NCBI RefSeq assembly: GCF_020539505.1
Contig: NZ_JACDXW010000006.1
Location: 62,001-126,000, forward strand
Source of the DNA: Mesopusillimonas faecipullorum
GTDB lineage: Bacteria > Pseudomonadota > Gammaproteobacteria > Burkholderiales > Burkholderiaceae_B
Direction of reading: 5' to 3'
DNA: 64,000 bases
The notes below the pieces were generated by a model that saw only the letters and a list, made by a program, of their open reading frames with translations, made no database searches and had not been told where the DNA came from. The position numbers were made by a program, and so were the translations under genes. Below, piece after piece: positions 36,877-46,544 of this stretch. Numbering within the stretch: position 1 is the stretch's first letter; the number at the start of each line of letters is the position of its first letter.

Positions 36877-37728
36877 CTAACGCGCCAACAACCAGATCAG
36901 CAATACCCCGCCCAGGGCGATGCGATACCAGGCAAACGGTCGGTAGGTACGTTTGGAGACAAAACGCAGTACCGCGCGCACGACCACCAAGGCGCTCAGA
37001 AACGCAGCGACGAAACCGATGGCAATGGCACCTGCTTGATCACTGGACAGCGCAGAGCCATGTTTGTAGAGATCATAAACCGTGGCAGCCAGCATGGTGG
37101 GCATGGCCAGAAAGAATGAAAACTCGGTGGCTGTCTTGCGCTGGATACCTGCCATCATACCGCCGATGATGGTGGCCCCGGAACGCGAAGTGCCGGGCAC
37201 CATAGCCAGACACTGCGCCAGCCCCACTGCCAGCGCTTGGCGCCAACTGATCTCTTCGAGGCGATGCGCAGTGGCACGTTGGCCACTGACTGTCTCGTTA
37301 CTATCTTTAGCGTAACCGGGGCGGCGCTCTACCCAGAGCATGATCAGCCCACCAATCACCAGGGTAAATACGAAAACCATAGGCTGGTTGTACAGCACTT
37401 GCTTGATGTACTGGATGATGAGCATGCCCACCACGACCGCCGGCATAAACGCGATAAGCAGATTACGGCAAAACAATAGCTCGTCGCGCTTTCCTGTAAA
37501 CACGCCATGCACCAGCTGCCACAGACGTTGACGGAACAACCAGATAACCGCCAAGATGGAGCCAAACTGGATGACCACCTCGAATACCTTGTGATCGTCG
37601 GAAGAAAAATTCAACCATTCGCCCACGATCAGCAGATGCGCAGTACTCGAGACCGGGATGAACTCCGTCAAGCCCTCTAGAACACCTAGTATCAAGGCCT
37701 TCAGGTAATACACTACCGTTGCTTCCAT
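36877..37728 (-). CDS. uppP: Undecaprenyl-diphosphatase
   Basis: The 283-residue membrane protein has the BacA/UppP motifs EGLTEFIPVSSTAHLLIVG (about 19-36) and AMVPGTSRSGATIIGG, with about eight helices. It recycles undecaprenyl pyrophosphate for peptidoglycan and O-antigen synthesis. It ends 2 bases from the convergent lpxH stop. Confidence 0.96.
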   Translation of the reverse strand: MEATVVYYLKALILGVLEGLTEFIPVSSTAHLLIVGEWLNFSSDDHKVFEVVIQFGSILAVIWLFRQRLWQLVHGVFTGKRDELLFCRNLLIAFMPAVVVGMLIIQYIKQVLYNQPMVFVFTLVIGGLIMLWVERRPGYAKDSNETVSGQRATAHRLEEISWRQALAVGLAQCLAMVPGTSRSGATIIGGMMAGIQRKTATEFSFFLAMPTMLAATVYDLYKHGSALSSDQAGAIAIGFVAAFLSALVVVRAVLRFVSKRTYRPFAWYRIALGGVLLIWLLAR

Positions 37729-37752
37729 GAGTTTCCTTATGCCGACCAGGCG

Positions 37753-39336
37753 TCAATCTGCCTGACCGTTTTCATCTTCGCCGTCCAGGTGCAAGCGACG
37801 CTCAATCTCTACAGAGGCGATACGCCTGCCCTCAAGTTGCTTTACCGTAAAGAGGAAGGTGGCATGCGGCTGAACAAGTTCGCAGCTGTCATCAATGGCG
37901 GGTAGATGACCGAAGCGTTCGAGCAAATAGCCCGCCATGGTGGAATAGCCTTCTTCCTCATCCACCAAACCGTCGGTGTTAAGCACTTGCTCAAGGTGAT
38001 GCAAGTCTGCCCCGCCATCGACACGCCAGTGATGCTCATCCAAAACCACGATGTCGGGAGTTTCGTCTTCGTCGGGGAACTCTCCGGCAATTGCCTCGAA
38101 GACATCTATGGGCGTCACAATACCCTCGATGGCACCGAACTCGTCCGCGACCAGCACCAGTTGACCTCGGGCGCGCTTGAGCGTTTCCATGACGTGCAGG
38201 ATTTCGACAGAGTCAGGCACAATGATGGGATCACGTAGACGCGAAAGACGTATGGCCCCGTGGGTGATCAGGTCGGCGATCATTTCCTTGGCGCGGCCTA
38301 TGCCTATAACGTCATCCAGCGACCCGCGGCAAACAGGGAAAAAGCTGTGTGGCGCCTTGGTGATCTTCTGGCGCAAGGCTTGTGGGTCATCATCAAGATT
38401 GAGCCAGCTAACGTCGTTGCGCGGCGTCATGACCGAATGAATGCTGCGATCCGCCAAGGTCAGTACACCACTGACCATATTGCGCTCTGTATCGCCAAAA
38501 ACTTCTTGATCCGCCTCAACAGTACCGGTGGCAGTCGCGGGCTCGGAAGCAGCCAGAGGTCGCTTACCCAGCATACGCATAATGCCCTCGGCAGTGCGCT
38601 CACGCATGGGGCGGCGAGCCTCTACCTTACGCATATTGCGTCTGGCGACCTGGTTCAGCGCCTCGATCAGCACCGAGAAGCCGATGGCCGCATACAGATA
38701 ACCCTTGGGCACATGGAAGCCGAAGCCTTCCGCCACCAACGAAAAACCTATCATCAATAGGAAACACAGACACAGCACGACGACCGTGGGGTGTGCATTG
38801 ACGAATTTGGTGAGCGGCTTGGAGGCAAACAGCATGACCCCCATGGCGATGATCACTGCGGCCATCATGATAGGCAAGTGCTCAACCATCCCCACCGCCG
38901 TTACGACGGCATCAATGGAAAAGACCGCATCCAGGATGACGATCTGCGTGACGATAAGGCCGAAACTGGCGTGCAACCTGTCGCCGGATCCATGCTGAGT
39001 GCGGCCTTCTATGCGCTCGTGTAGTTCAAGCGTGCCCTTGAACAGCAGGAAAAAGCCGCCAATGATGAGAATGAGATCGCGCCCTGAAAATGACAATGGC
39101 CCGAGAAAAACGATGGGCGCTGTCAGCTTGATAAGCCAGGACATCACCGTGAGCAGCCCCAAGCGCATGACAAGCGCCAAAGACAAGCCCATTATGCGCG
39201 CCCGGTCGCGTAGCTTGGGCGGCAGTTTTTCGACGAGAATCGCGATGAAGATGAGGTTGTCTATCCCCAATACGACTTCGAGGACAATAAGCGTAAACAA
39301 CCCCACCCAAGCGGAGGGTTCCATCAGCCACTCCAT
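37753..39336 (-). CDS. TerC-family membrane protein fused to CBS and CorC domains
   Basis: The 527-residue protein joins an N-terminal TerC membrane domain (residues about 1-230; [37 protein letters not shown]) to a pair of CBS domains (about 300-420; [35 protein letters not shown]) and a C-terminal CorC/HlyC domain. This is the YoaE/YegH architecture. TerC proteins are linked to manganese or other metal export and to metal loading of exported proteins. CBS domains suggest nucleotide sensing. The ATG has AAGGAG upstream. It is followed by uppP after 24 bases. Confidence 0.9.
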   Translation of the reverse strand: MEWLMEPSAWVGLFTLIVLEVVLGIDNLIFIAILVEKLPPKLRDRARIMGLSLALVMRLGLLTVMSWLIKLTAPIVFLGPLSFSGRDLILIIGGFFLLFKGTLELHERIEGRTQHGSGDRLHASFGLIVTQIVILDAVFSIDAVVTAVGMVEHLPIMMAAVIIAMGVMLFASKPLTKFVNAHPTVVVLCLCFLLMIGFSLVAEGFGFHVPKGYLYAAIGFSVLIEALNQVARRNMRKVEARRPMRERTAEGIMRMLGKRPLAASEPATATGTVEADQEVFGDTERNMVSGVLTLADRSIHSVMTPRNDVSWLNLDDDPQALRQKITKAPHSFFPVCRGSLDDVIGIGRAKEMIADLITHGAIRLSRLRDPIIVPDSVEILHVMETLKRARGQLVLVADEFGAIEGIVTPIDVFEAIAGEFPDEDETPDIVVLDEHHWRVDGGADLHHLEQVLNTDGLVDEEEGYSTMAGYLLERFGHLPAIDDSCELVQPHATFLFTVKQLEGRRIASVEIERRLHLDGEDENGQAD

Positions 39337-39427
39337 GAGCTGGGCTCCTTGGAGAAGGCGGGAACAATAGCGGTATATGGGACGCGCTGTGCCTGCGCGC
39401 CCGTACTAGGCTCTTCGTCCATAGGTA

Positions 39428-40219
39428 TCAAGACTGAAAATAGCCCAACATCTGGGCGAGTATCTTGGGGCTGCCGGCCAACACTTGGCCAGACCTCAGC
39501 CAATCTTGTTCGCCGCTGAAGTCAGTGACAAGCCCACCGGCTTCAACCACCAGCAAGGTACCGGCGGCTAAATCCCAGGCCTTGAGGTTGGTGCCACAAA
39601 AGCCGTCAAAACGACCGCAGGCCACATAAGCCAGATCGAGCACGCAAGCGCCGATGCGCCGGGCGCTTGCGCAGTCGGACAGCATTTGGCCGAACGCGGT
39701 AGAGGTGGTGACTGTGCTGGCTGAACCGGGCACATGGGCCCCCACCAAGGCATCGTGATAGCGCGCCAGACCCGAAACCCGGATACGACGGTCGTTCAGG
39801 AAAGCGCCCGCACCGCGACTGGCAGTGAACAACTCGTTGCGGCTGGGGTCGTAAATGACCGCCTGATCGGCCTGACCTTTGTGCAACAAAGCGATGGATA
39901 CGGCATACGCCGGAAAACCGTGGATGAAATTCGTGGTGCCGTCTAGGGGGTCAATCACCCACTGGTATTCGGGCACCTCTGTACCCTGCTGACCAGGCGC
40001 TTCGTGAACACCTGATTCTTCGCCCAAGAAAGCATGGTCGGGGTAAGCCGTACGCAGGACATCGATGATGGTTGCCTCGACCGCCTGATCGACTTCCGTG
40101 ACATAATCGCGGGGGCCTTTACGGGCGACTTGCAGCCGCTCCAGATCTAGGCTGGCACGGTTGATAATGGTGCCGGCGCGGCGGGCCGCCTTGACGGCGG
40201 TATTAAGCATGGGGTGCAT
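39428..40219 (-). CDS. suhB: Inositol-1-monophosphatase family protein SuhB
   Basis: The 263-residue protein has the metal sites FLGEESG and WVIDPLDGTTNFIHGFP, and the C-terminal LKAWDLAAGTLLVVEAGG. SuhB dephosphorylates inositol monophosphate and in E. coli also joins the rRNA antitermination complex. It diverges from trmJ by 18 bases, a conserved pairing in proteobacteria. Confidence 0.94.
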   Translation of the reverse strand: MHPMLNTAVKAARRAGTIINRASLDLERLQVARKGPRDYVTEVDQAVEATIIDVLRTAYPDHAFLGEESGVHEAPGQQGTEVPEYQWVIDPLDGTTNFIHGFPAYAVSIALLHKGQADQAVIYDPSRNELFTASRGAGAFLNDRRIRVSGLARYHDALVGAHVPGSASTVTTSTAFGQMLSDCASARRIGACVLDLAYVACGRFDGFCGTNLKAWDLAAGTLLVVEAGGLVTDFSGEQDWLRSGQVLAGSPKILAQMLGYFQS

Positions 40220-40237
40220 ACGGTTCCGTGAAAAACA

Positions 40238-41074
40238 ATGGCTAGCCCTATTTTAAATGACGTAGCGCATAATCCCGAAATGAGCGACAAAGTCACACAT
40301 CAGTTTGAAAATATTTTGTTCATCATGCACCGCCCCAGCCATCCTGGCAATGTCGGTGCAGCGGCGCGCGCCATCAAAACCATGGGCTTTAAGTACTTGG
40401 CTTTGGTCCAGCCCCGCGACCCTGATGTACTAGCACATCCCGAGGCCATCGCATTGGCCAGCGGTGCCACGGATGTGCTGGAGCAAGCACAATGCTTCGA
40501 GACCCTGTCCGACGCTCTGGCCTCTACCACGCTGGCATTGGCACTAACCGCCAGACCACGCGACCTGGGTCCTCCCAGCTGCGACATTCGCCAGGCCGCC
40601 ACCCTGAGCCACGCCCATTTGTGCAGCAACACGAGCAATCGTGTCGCCATCATCTTGGGCACCGAGCGCACCGGGCTGGCAAATGAGGATATCGCATTAT
40701 GCCAACGCGTGTGTCATATTCCGGCCAACCCTGAATACAGCTCTTTGAATGTCGCCCAGGCCCTGCAGCTAGCCGCCTGGGAACTACGCTATGCGCTGAT
40801 CACGCCGGACGCCGCCCCCGCATTGCCGGAAACAGGCAAGGCGGAAACACCTGCCGGCAGTTTGCCAGCCAGCCATCAGCAAGTCCAAGACCTGATTCAA
40901 CATTGGGAACAAGCTTTGATTGCTGTGGATTTTCTAGACCCAGCTCATCCCAAAAAGTTGATGCTACGCATGCGCCATCTGCTTAGCCGCAGCGACCTGA
41001 CTCGCGACGAGACCGACATGCTGCGTGGGGTTTGCACCGCCATGATCAAGACGGCTGGCGCTACACCTAACTGA
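40238..41074 (+). CDS. trmJ: tRNA (cytidine/uridine-32-2'-O)-methyltransferase
   Basis: The 278-residue SPOUT methylase has IMHRPSHPGNVGAAARAIKTMG, ILGTERTGLANEDI and YSSLNVAQALQLAAWEL, the knot-forming motifs of TrmJ. It methylates the ribose of nucleotide 32 in several tRNAs. The start may instead be the internal ATG at 40280 (MSDKVTHQFENILF), which gives the more usual N-terminus. Confidence 0.92.
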   Translation: MASPILNDVAHNPEMSDKVTHQFENILFIMHRPSHPGNVGAAARAIKTMGFKYLALVQPRDPDVLAHPEAIALASGATDVLEQAQCFETLSDALASTTLALALTARPRDLGPPSCDIRQAATLSHAHLCSNTSNRVAIILGTERTGLANEDIALCQRVCHIPANPEYSSLNVAQALQLAAWELRYALITPDAAPALPETGKAETPAGSLPASHQQVQDLIQHWEQALIAVDFLDPAHPKKLMLRMRHLLSRSDLTRDETDMLRGVCTAMIKTAGATPN

Positions 41075-41090
41075 ATAGGCGTAGCGGTTT

Positions 41091-41891
41091 CTAGGCACTG
41101 GCCGGGGGTTCCGACCTGGGCAATCTGAGCCCGGCTTCACATAGGGCTTGGGGCGCGTCGCGCTGCAACTCGTTGAGCAAGGCGCCATAATTGGCCGACA
41201 GCGCCCAAACACGCAAACCCAATACGCTGGTATCCAAGCGATGCTCTACCACCCAAGCGTCGGGTGCCGGGTTTTCCAGTGCGTTAGGCTGTCGCTGGGC
41301 GAGTGTGAGCAAGGCGTTCAGGCCGGCCTTGAGGTCTTCTTGATACATGACCACCACCCGCACCTCGGCCCGGCGAGTACCGTTACGACTAAGATTGATA
41401 ATCGGGTTACCCCATACCAAACTGTTGGGCAAGGTGATGCTGGTTCCGTCGGCTTGGCGCAATTTGCACAGAAACAGGCCCACCTCTTCTACGGTGCCAT
41501 CCGCCTTACCTACAATGGAAATGCTTTCACCGGTGCGCAAAGGCCGCAGCACCAGCAACATGATGCCGGCAGCAATGTTTTGCAGTGTATTTTGCAAAGC
41601 CAGGCCAACAGCCAAGCCGGCCGCGCCCAACATGGCAATAATACTGGTGGTTTGCACGCCAAGACGCGCCAGCGCCGCCACGATGGCTACGATGCGTATA
41701 GCCCAGACCGCCACCGAAAGCGCCATGGGCAACACGGTAGGATCCAACGCTTGGGAACGCTGAGCCACACGGCGCACCATGCGTGCCACGATATGCGAGG
41801 CCACCCACCCGCCCAGCATGATCATTGCTGCAACAAGTAAGTCGAGCGCCAAGCGCTCGATGTAAGGAAGCCATATCAACCAGTCAATCAT
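41091..41891 (-). CDS. Small-conductance mechanosensitive ion channel (MscS family)
   Basis: The 266-residue protein has three N-terminal helices (LDLLVAAMIMLGGWVASHI first) and the pore-lining helix GAAGLAVGLALQNTLQNIAAG. The MscS beta domain follows (ETHERW-equivalent region, VEEVGLFLCKLRQADGTSIT). It opens under membrane tension to release solutes. It stands alone, convergent with trmJ and divergent from the GGDEF-EAL gene. Confidence 0.9.
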   Translation of the reverse strand: MIDWLIWLPYIERLALDLLVAAMIMLGGWVASHIVARMVRRVAQRSQALDPTVLPMALSVAVWAIRIVAIVAALARLGVQTTSIIAMLGAAGLAVGLALQNTLQNIAAGIMLLVLRPLRTGESISIVGKADGTVEEVGLFLCKLRQADGTSITLPNSLVWGNPIINLSRNGTRRAEVRVVVMYQEDLKAGLNALLTLAQRQPNALENPAPDAWVVEHRLDTSVLGLRVWALSANYGALLNELQRDAPQALCEAGLRLPRSEPPASA

Positions 41892-42124
41892 CTGATGTTT
41901 CCGCTTTTTGAAACTGGCACTGGCTGAAGTTTAGCCAGCCTGCCAGGGGTCGCAGCGGACCTTAATTGCCACAATATCATTCTTACCTCGGTTAAATCCT
42001 TGCTGATTGGTGTCGTTAAACACTAAGCCTTACTCGCCTAATAGAAATAATTCCATGAAAGGCGTAATCACCCCCATTATTTTTGTATTATCCTGTATCC
42101 CGAGAACAGGGGAGTACCTGGACA

Positions 42125-45019
42125 ATGTCGCTTAGCCGCCCACCATTCAATAGCATATACACGCGGATGTTTCTCGTGATATGCGCAGCGGTGGCACCCA
42201 CTTTCATCGGACTATGCGTGTATCTGTTCCAGCAGCACGATTATCTCATCGAACTGACTCGCAGCAACGCACAGCATTTCGTCCGCCTAGTCGCGCAGGA
42301 AGAAAGGCAACTGCTGTATCGCACCGAAAGCATACTGCGCACCACCTACCTCACCGCGGCCGTTCGCAATAAGAATAAAGCAGAGTGCAACACCTACCTG
42401 GCTGCCTTGCTTGAGCAGCACCCCAGCTATCTCAACTTTGGCGTGCTCTCGCCCTCCGGCGAACTGCTTTGCTCTGGTTTGCCTGCCGTAGACCAAGGCA
42501 TGGCAGACAGGCTGTATACACAACAAGCCAAAAGCGAACCCGGTATTGTTGTTAGCCAATTTCTTATCGGCAAGATATCTCAACGTCCCACTATCGTCAC
42601 CGCGCTGGGTTTTCGTAACGAAAAAGACGAGCTGCAATCCATACTCTATGCCTCCATGGATGTCTCAGTGCTGGGGCGCGGCAGTACGCTGCGCACTTTG
42701 CCCTCCGAAGCTCGTCTAGACATTCTGGACCGCAATGGCATAGTTTTACGCACTATCCCCGACAATGGTCTTACCGGGCAACCGCTCAACGAGATGGCCC
42801 TGACCGATCGGTTGGCAAAATCACGCCACGGCGGGAGCTTCATCCACGAACACACTGACGGCGAGTGGCTGGTCAGCTACGAACCGGCTGGGCCCGCTCA
42901 CGACCCGCATGCGCTCACCATTATTTACAGGCACCCTACCGACGCTATTTTTCGCGACGTCAACCGGGCATTCTGGATAGGTTGCCTGCTGACGGCCCTA
43001 CTGACGTTTGTCGCGGTGGCTTTAGGTTGGCTGGGCATACAAGGCGTGGTGGGGCGCCCGCTTAAAAAACTTACCGAGGCCGTCCGTCAGCTTGCGCAAC
43101 GACGCTTCGATACTCGTACCGCCCATACCCTGCACAGTAAGGAATTCAACGAAATCGGCAGGCGTTTCGATGAAATGGCACAAGAACTGGCGCTCCAAGA
43201 GCATCAATGGGCGCTATCCATAGACCGCCAACGCGGACAAAACCGTATCTTGCGCATGATTGCGCAGAATCTATCGCTAGATGCCACACTTAATGCGCTG
43301 ACCCAGCTTTTGCATAGCCTCTCGGGGCAAAGCAATGCGTGCATCATTTTGCTCGACACTACAGGCAAACGCATAGAAACCTGTTTTGCGCCTACCCTGC
43401 CCGATTCATTTCTGGGCCCCATGAAGCAGCGTATCACCGATTGGCGCGTGAGCCCCTTCGAGTCTGTTATCAGCCGGCGCCAATTGGTTGTAGTGCCCGA
43501 TATCTCTGCAGACCCTTGCTGGCAGCCCTACAAACAGTTGGCGCGGCAACATCAGCTGAACTCCTGCTGGATGCATCCTATCCTGGCACCAGACGGCAAT
43601 ATTTTGGGCTGTCTGGCCATTTACCGACCCACCCCCCATGTTCCCGACTCAGAAGATTTACGACTGAGCGAGATGGTGACCGAGCTGGCCTCCATGGCCA
43701 TCGAGCACCGGCGGCAATACGACGCCTTGCGTTATCAGTCGCGCTACGACCCCCTTACCGGCCTGATTAATCGCAACGTGCTCGACCGTCACCTAAAGCA
43801 TGCAGTGCGCCAGGCCTCCAAGAACAGTACGCGCTTGTTCGTCATGTTGGTAGAGCTTGATGGCTTCAAGGAAATCAACCTGACGCTGGGGCATCACGTG
43901 GGCGACGAACTGCTGCGGCAAGTCGCCCAGCGTATACAGTCGTTATACGGCACCATTAGCGATGTCGCCCGTTCAGGCAGTAATGAGTTCGCCCTGTTAT
44001 TGCCCGAGCCTCGTTCACAATCCCCTATAGACGATGTCGTGAAGTCGCTGCTGGAAGAAATTCGCCGCCCCTTCATGCTGGATGGTGTGCAAGTCAGTAT
44101 CAGCGCCAGCATAGGGATAGCCATATACCCCGAATCCAGCACCGACCCGTCTGATTTGCTCAGACACGCCGACAGCGCCATGCAGTTGGCCAAGCAAGAA
44201 GGCCGCGGTCATGCCTTCTACAAGCCCGCCAAACGAGCAGAGTCCAACCGTATCCTGCTGCTGTCCGAACTGCGTCATGCCCTGAACCATGATCAATTCG
44301 TACTGCATTACCAGCCCAAGATACATTTACCGGATGGGCGTGTCACGGGCTTCGAGGCACTGCTACGTTGGCGGCACCCCGAGCATGGTTTGATGCCTCC
44401 GGCAGAGTTCATTACCGCAATTGAGTTCAGCGATCTCATTCATCCTGTGACGCTATGGGTACTCGAAAATGCCGTCGAGCAGTGCAAGGCATGGCAAGTT
44501 CAAGGCTTCGATATCAGCATCGCCGTCAATATCTCTGCCCGCAACCTGGTAAATGTTGAATTACCCGAGCGCTTGCGTGAAGTGCTAGAGCGACATAAGC
44601 TCGCTCCCGCCAGCCTAGAGTTGGAGATTACGGAAAGCGCCATCATGCGAGATCCAGGGCGTGCCCTGGACGTGCTGGAGCGCATCCATCAAATAGGCGT
44701 GCGCATTGCCATTGATGATTTCGGTACAGGGCACTCTTCCTTGGCCTACTTGCAGAAGCTTCCCGTTGACAACCTCAAGATAGACCGTTCGTTCATCAAA
44801 GAGATGCTGCAAAGCAACGAAACCATGACGATCGTCACTTCCATCATCGCCTTGGCACATTATTTGCAAATCAATGTCACTGCTGAAGGCGTAGAAAACA
44901 ACGATATTCTGCGTCGGGTCAGCCGCATGCGCTGCGACTATGCGCAGGGCTATCAAATCGCCCGACCTATGCCCGCTGAAGACGTCGGCCCCTGGCTGGA
45001 CAAGCACCTGCCTCGATAA
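42125..45019 (+). CDS. Membrane HAMP-GAF-GGDEF-EAL protein, probable c-di-GMP phosphodiesterase
   Basis: The 964-residue protein has an N-terminal helix (about 15-37), a periplasmic Cache-like sensor, a second helix (about 281-305), a HAMP segment, a GAF domain (about 390-540), GGDEF (about 545-700) and EAL (about 710-960). The GGDEF active site reads ARSGSNEF (near residue 616), with GSNEF for GGDEF, and should not make c-di-GMP. The EAL domain looks complete: EALLRWRHPEHG (near 744), LEITESAIM, DDFGTGHSSLAYLQ and LKIDRSFI. So it probably degrades c-di-GMP in response to an external signal. AGGGGAG precedes the chosen ATG. A terminator follows. Confidence 0.88.
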   Translation: MSLSRPPFNSIYTRMFLVICAAVAPTFIGLCVYLFQQHDYLIELTRSNAQHFVRLVAQEERQLLYRTESILRTTYLTAAVRNKNKAECNTYLAALLEQHPSYLNFGVLSPSGELLCSGLPAVDQGMADRLYTQQAKSEPGIVVSQFLIGKISQRPTIVTALGFRNEKDELQSILYASMDVSVLGRGSTLRTLPSEARLDILDRNGIVLRTIPDNGLTGQPLNEMALTDRLAKSRHGGSFIHEHTDGEWLVSYEPAGPAHDPHALTIIYRHPTDAIFRDVNRAFWIGCLLTALLTFVAVALGWLGIQGVVGRPLKKLTEAVRQLAQRRFDTRTAHTLHSKEFNEIGRRFDEMAQELALQEHQWALSIDRQRGQNRILRMIAQNLSLDATLNALTQLLHSLSGQSNACIILLDTTGKRIETCFAPTLPDSFLGPMKQRITDWRVSPFESVISRRQLVVVPDISADPCWQPYKQLARQHQLNSCWMHPILAPDGNILGCLAIYRPTPHVPDSEDLRLSEMVTELASMAIEHRRQYDALRYQSRYDPLTGLINRNVLDRHLKHAVRQASKNSTRLFVMLVELDGFKEINLTLGHHVGDELLRQVAQRIQSLYGTISDVARSGSNEFALLLPEPRSQSPIDDVVKSLLEEIRRPFMLDGVQVSISASIGIAIYPESSTDPSDLLRHADSAMQLAKQEGRGHAFYKPAKRAESNRILLLSELRHALNHDQFVLHYQPKIHLPDGRVTGFEALLRWRHPEHGLMPPAEFITAIEFSDLIHPVTLWVLENAVEQCKAWQVQGFDISIAVNISARNLVNVELPERLREVLERHKLAPASLELEITESAIMRDPGRALDVLERIHQIGVRIAIDDFGTGHSSLAYLQKLPVDNLKIDRSFIKEMLQSNETMTIVTSIIALAHYLQINVTAEGVENNDILRRVSRMRCDYAQGYQIARPMPAEDVGPWLDKHLPR

Positions 45020-45034
45020 GGCATTGCACCTATA

Positions 45035-45071
45035 AAAAAAGCTGCGCAGTTTTTGGCTGCGCAGCTTTTTT
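45035..45071. terminator. Strong bidirectional terminator
   Basis: AAAAAAGCTGCGCAG and CTGCGCAGCTTTTTT pair perfectly (15 bases) around a 7-base loop. It separates the GGDEF-EAL gene from the convergent importer 2 operon. Confidence 0.93.
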
Positions 45072-45088
45072 GTTCGAGCACTAAACGA

Positions 45089-45799
45089 TCAGGCGACCGC
45101 AACCATACGGTTGAGTTCTTCGTCGTTATCCAACAGATATTGACTACCTGCATCGTAAATGACACGACCGCGATCGAGGACAACGGCACGCTCGGTCAAG
45201 CCTAAAGTCATGCGTGCGTGTTGCTCGACGATGATGACGGACAAGCCCGTTTCATCGATAAGACGACGCAGCACACCCATGAGCTCTTGCACGATAATCG
45301 GAGCCAAGCCTTCCATAGGCTCGTCCAGCAGCAGCAGGCGGGGGTTGACCATCAGGGCACGGGCGATAGCCAGCATCTGTTGTTCGCCACCCGACAGCTG
45401 GTTACCCATGTTCTGGCGCCGCTCGAACAGACGAGGGAAGACTTCGTAGATTTTATCTACCGTCCAGGCCCCAGGACGCGCGACGACCGTGAGGTGCTCT
45501 TCGACGCTGAGCGAAGGATACATATGGCGCTCTTGCGGCACCCATCCCAAGCCTGCATGGGCTCGCTTGTAGGTTGGCATGTGGGAGATATCCCCACCCT
45601 CCCAGGACAAGCTGCCCTTATGCAGATGGGTCAGCCCCATCATGGTAAGCAGCAAGGTGGTCTTGCCCATACCGTTACGCCCCAACAGCGCGACGCTATC
45701 ACCCTCTTTGATGGACAAGGACACGTCTTCGAGCACTACGGCTTCGCCGTAACCCGCCGTGACTTTGTTCAATACCAATAGTTCTTGCTTGTCAGCCAT
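45089..45799 (-). CDS. HAAT ABC transporter ATP-binding protein, LivF type (importer 2)
   Basis: The 236-residue ATPase has Walker A GRNGMGKTT, signature LSGGEQQMLAIARAL and Walker B LLDEPMEGLAP. It ends the second HAAT operon, overlapping the LivG-like gene by 8 bases. With its partner it energises uptake of a substrate probably linked to the adjacent Rieske oxygenase. Confidence 0.9.
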   Translation of the reverse strand: MADKQELLVLNKVTAGYGEAVVLEDVSLSIKEGDSVALLGRNGMGKTTLLLTMMGLTHLHKGSLSWEGGDISHMPTYKRAHAGLGWVPQERHMYPSLSVEEHLTVVARPGAWTVDKIYEVFPRLFERRQNMGNQLSGGEQQMLAIARALMVNPRLLLLDEPMEGLAPIIVQELMGVLRRLIDETGLSVIIVEQHARMTLGLTERAVVLDRGRVIYDAGSQYLLDNDEELNRMVAVA

Positions 45800-46544
45800 G
45801 CTCTGCCTCGCCCAAGTACACTTCCTTGACTCGCTTGTCCGACGAGATTTCCGCCGGCGTGCCCTGCGTCAGCACTTTGCCGCCGACGAGCACAGTAATG
45901 GTCTCGGCAAAGCGAAACACCAACCCCATATCGTGCTCGATGAACACAACAGTGACGTCGCGCGGCAAGTCGGCGATAACCTCGAATAGCTCTGCACTGT
46001 CACCAGAAGGAATGCCTGCCGCAGGCTCATCCAACAGAAGCACCCGCGGCTTAGTGGCCAAAGCCAAAGCGATTTCGACCAAGCGCTGCTTGCCATAAGG
46101 CAGGTTGCGCGTAAGGGTATTGGCGTCTTTCTCTAGTTTGAGCGTGCCCAACAGTGCCATAGCTTCGTCTATGGCTTGCTTTTGCTGTTCGACCGTCTTG
46201 AACCAGGCCTTGAACAAACCTTCGCGTTCGCTGATGGCCAATACAACGGATTCAAGAACGGTAAGGCCCAAGAACAAGGTGTTGATCTGGAAGGTGCGCG
46301 TCATACCCAGCTTTACGCGCTCGTGCTGCGGCAAACTGGTGATGTCGCGATCGCCGAAATAAACCCGGCCAGATGTAGGGGATAAAGCCCCAGTCAACAT
46401 ATTGATGAAAGTCGTTTTTCCGGCACCGTTAGGGCCGATCAGCGCATGGCGACCGCCCGGCTCAAACGTGAGGGAAACGTCGCTATTAGCTTTGAACGCC
46501 CCCCATTGCTTGCTAAGACCTTCTGTACGCAAAGTGGTGTTCAT
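45792..46544 (-). CDS. HAAT ABC transporter ATP-binding protein, LivG type (importer 2)
   Basis: The 250-residue ATPase shows Walker A GPNGAGKTT, the LivG-style signature LPYGKQRLVEIALAL, and Walker B LLLDEPAAGIPSGD. The latter lacks the usual T-AG-M-P wording but keeps the catalytic glutamate. It overlaps the LivM-like gene by 4 bases. Confidence 0.9.
   Translation of the reverse strand: MNTTLRTEGLSKQWGAFKANSDVSLTFEPGGRHALIGPNGAGKTTFINMLTGALSPTSGRVYFGDRDITSLPQHERVKLGMTRTFQINTLFLGLTVLESVVLAISEREGLFKAWFKTVEQQKQAIDEAMALLGTLKLEKDANTLTRNLPYGKQRLVEIALALATKPRVLLLDEPAAGIPSGDSAELFEVIADLPRDVTVVFIEHDMGLVFRFAETITVLVGGKVLTQGTPAEISSDKRVKEVYLGEAEHG

Noticed and set aside
39337-39427. yybP-ykoY manganese riboswitch upstream of the TerC fusion
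   Set aside because: Only 91 bases lie before the start and no riboswitch core is visible.
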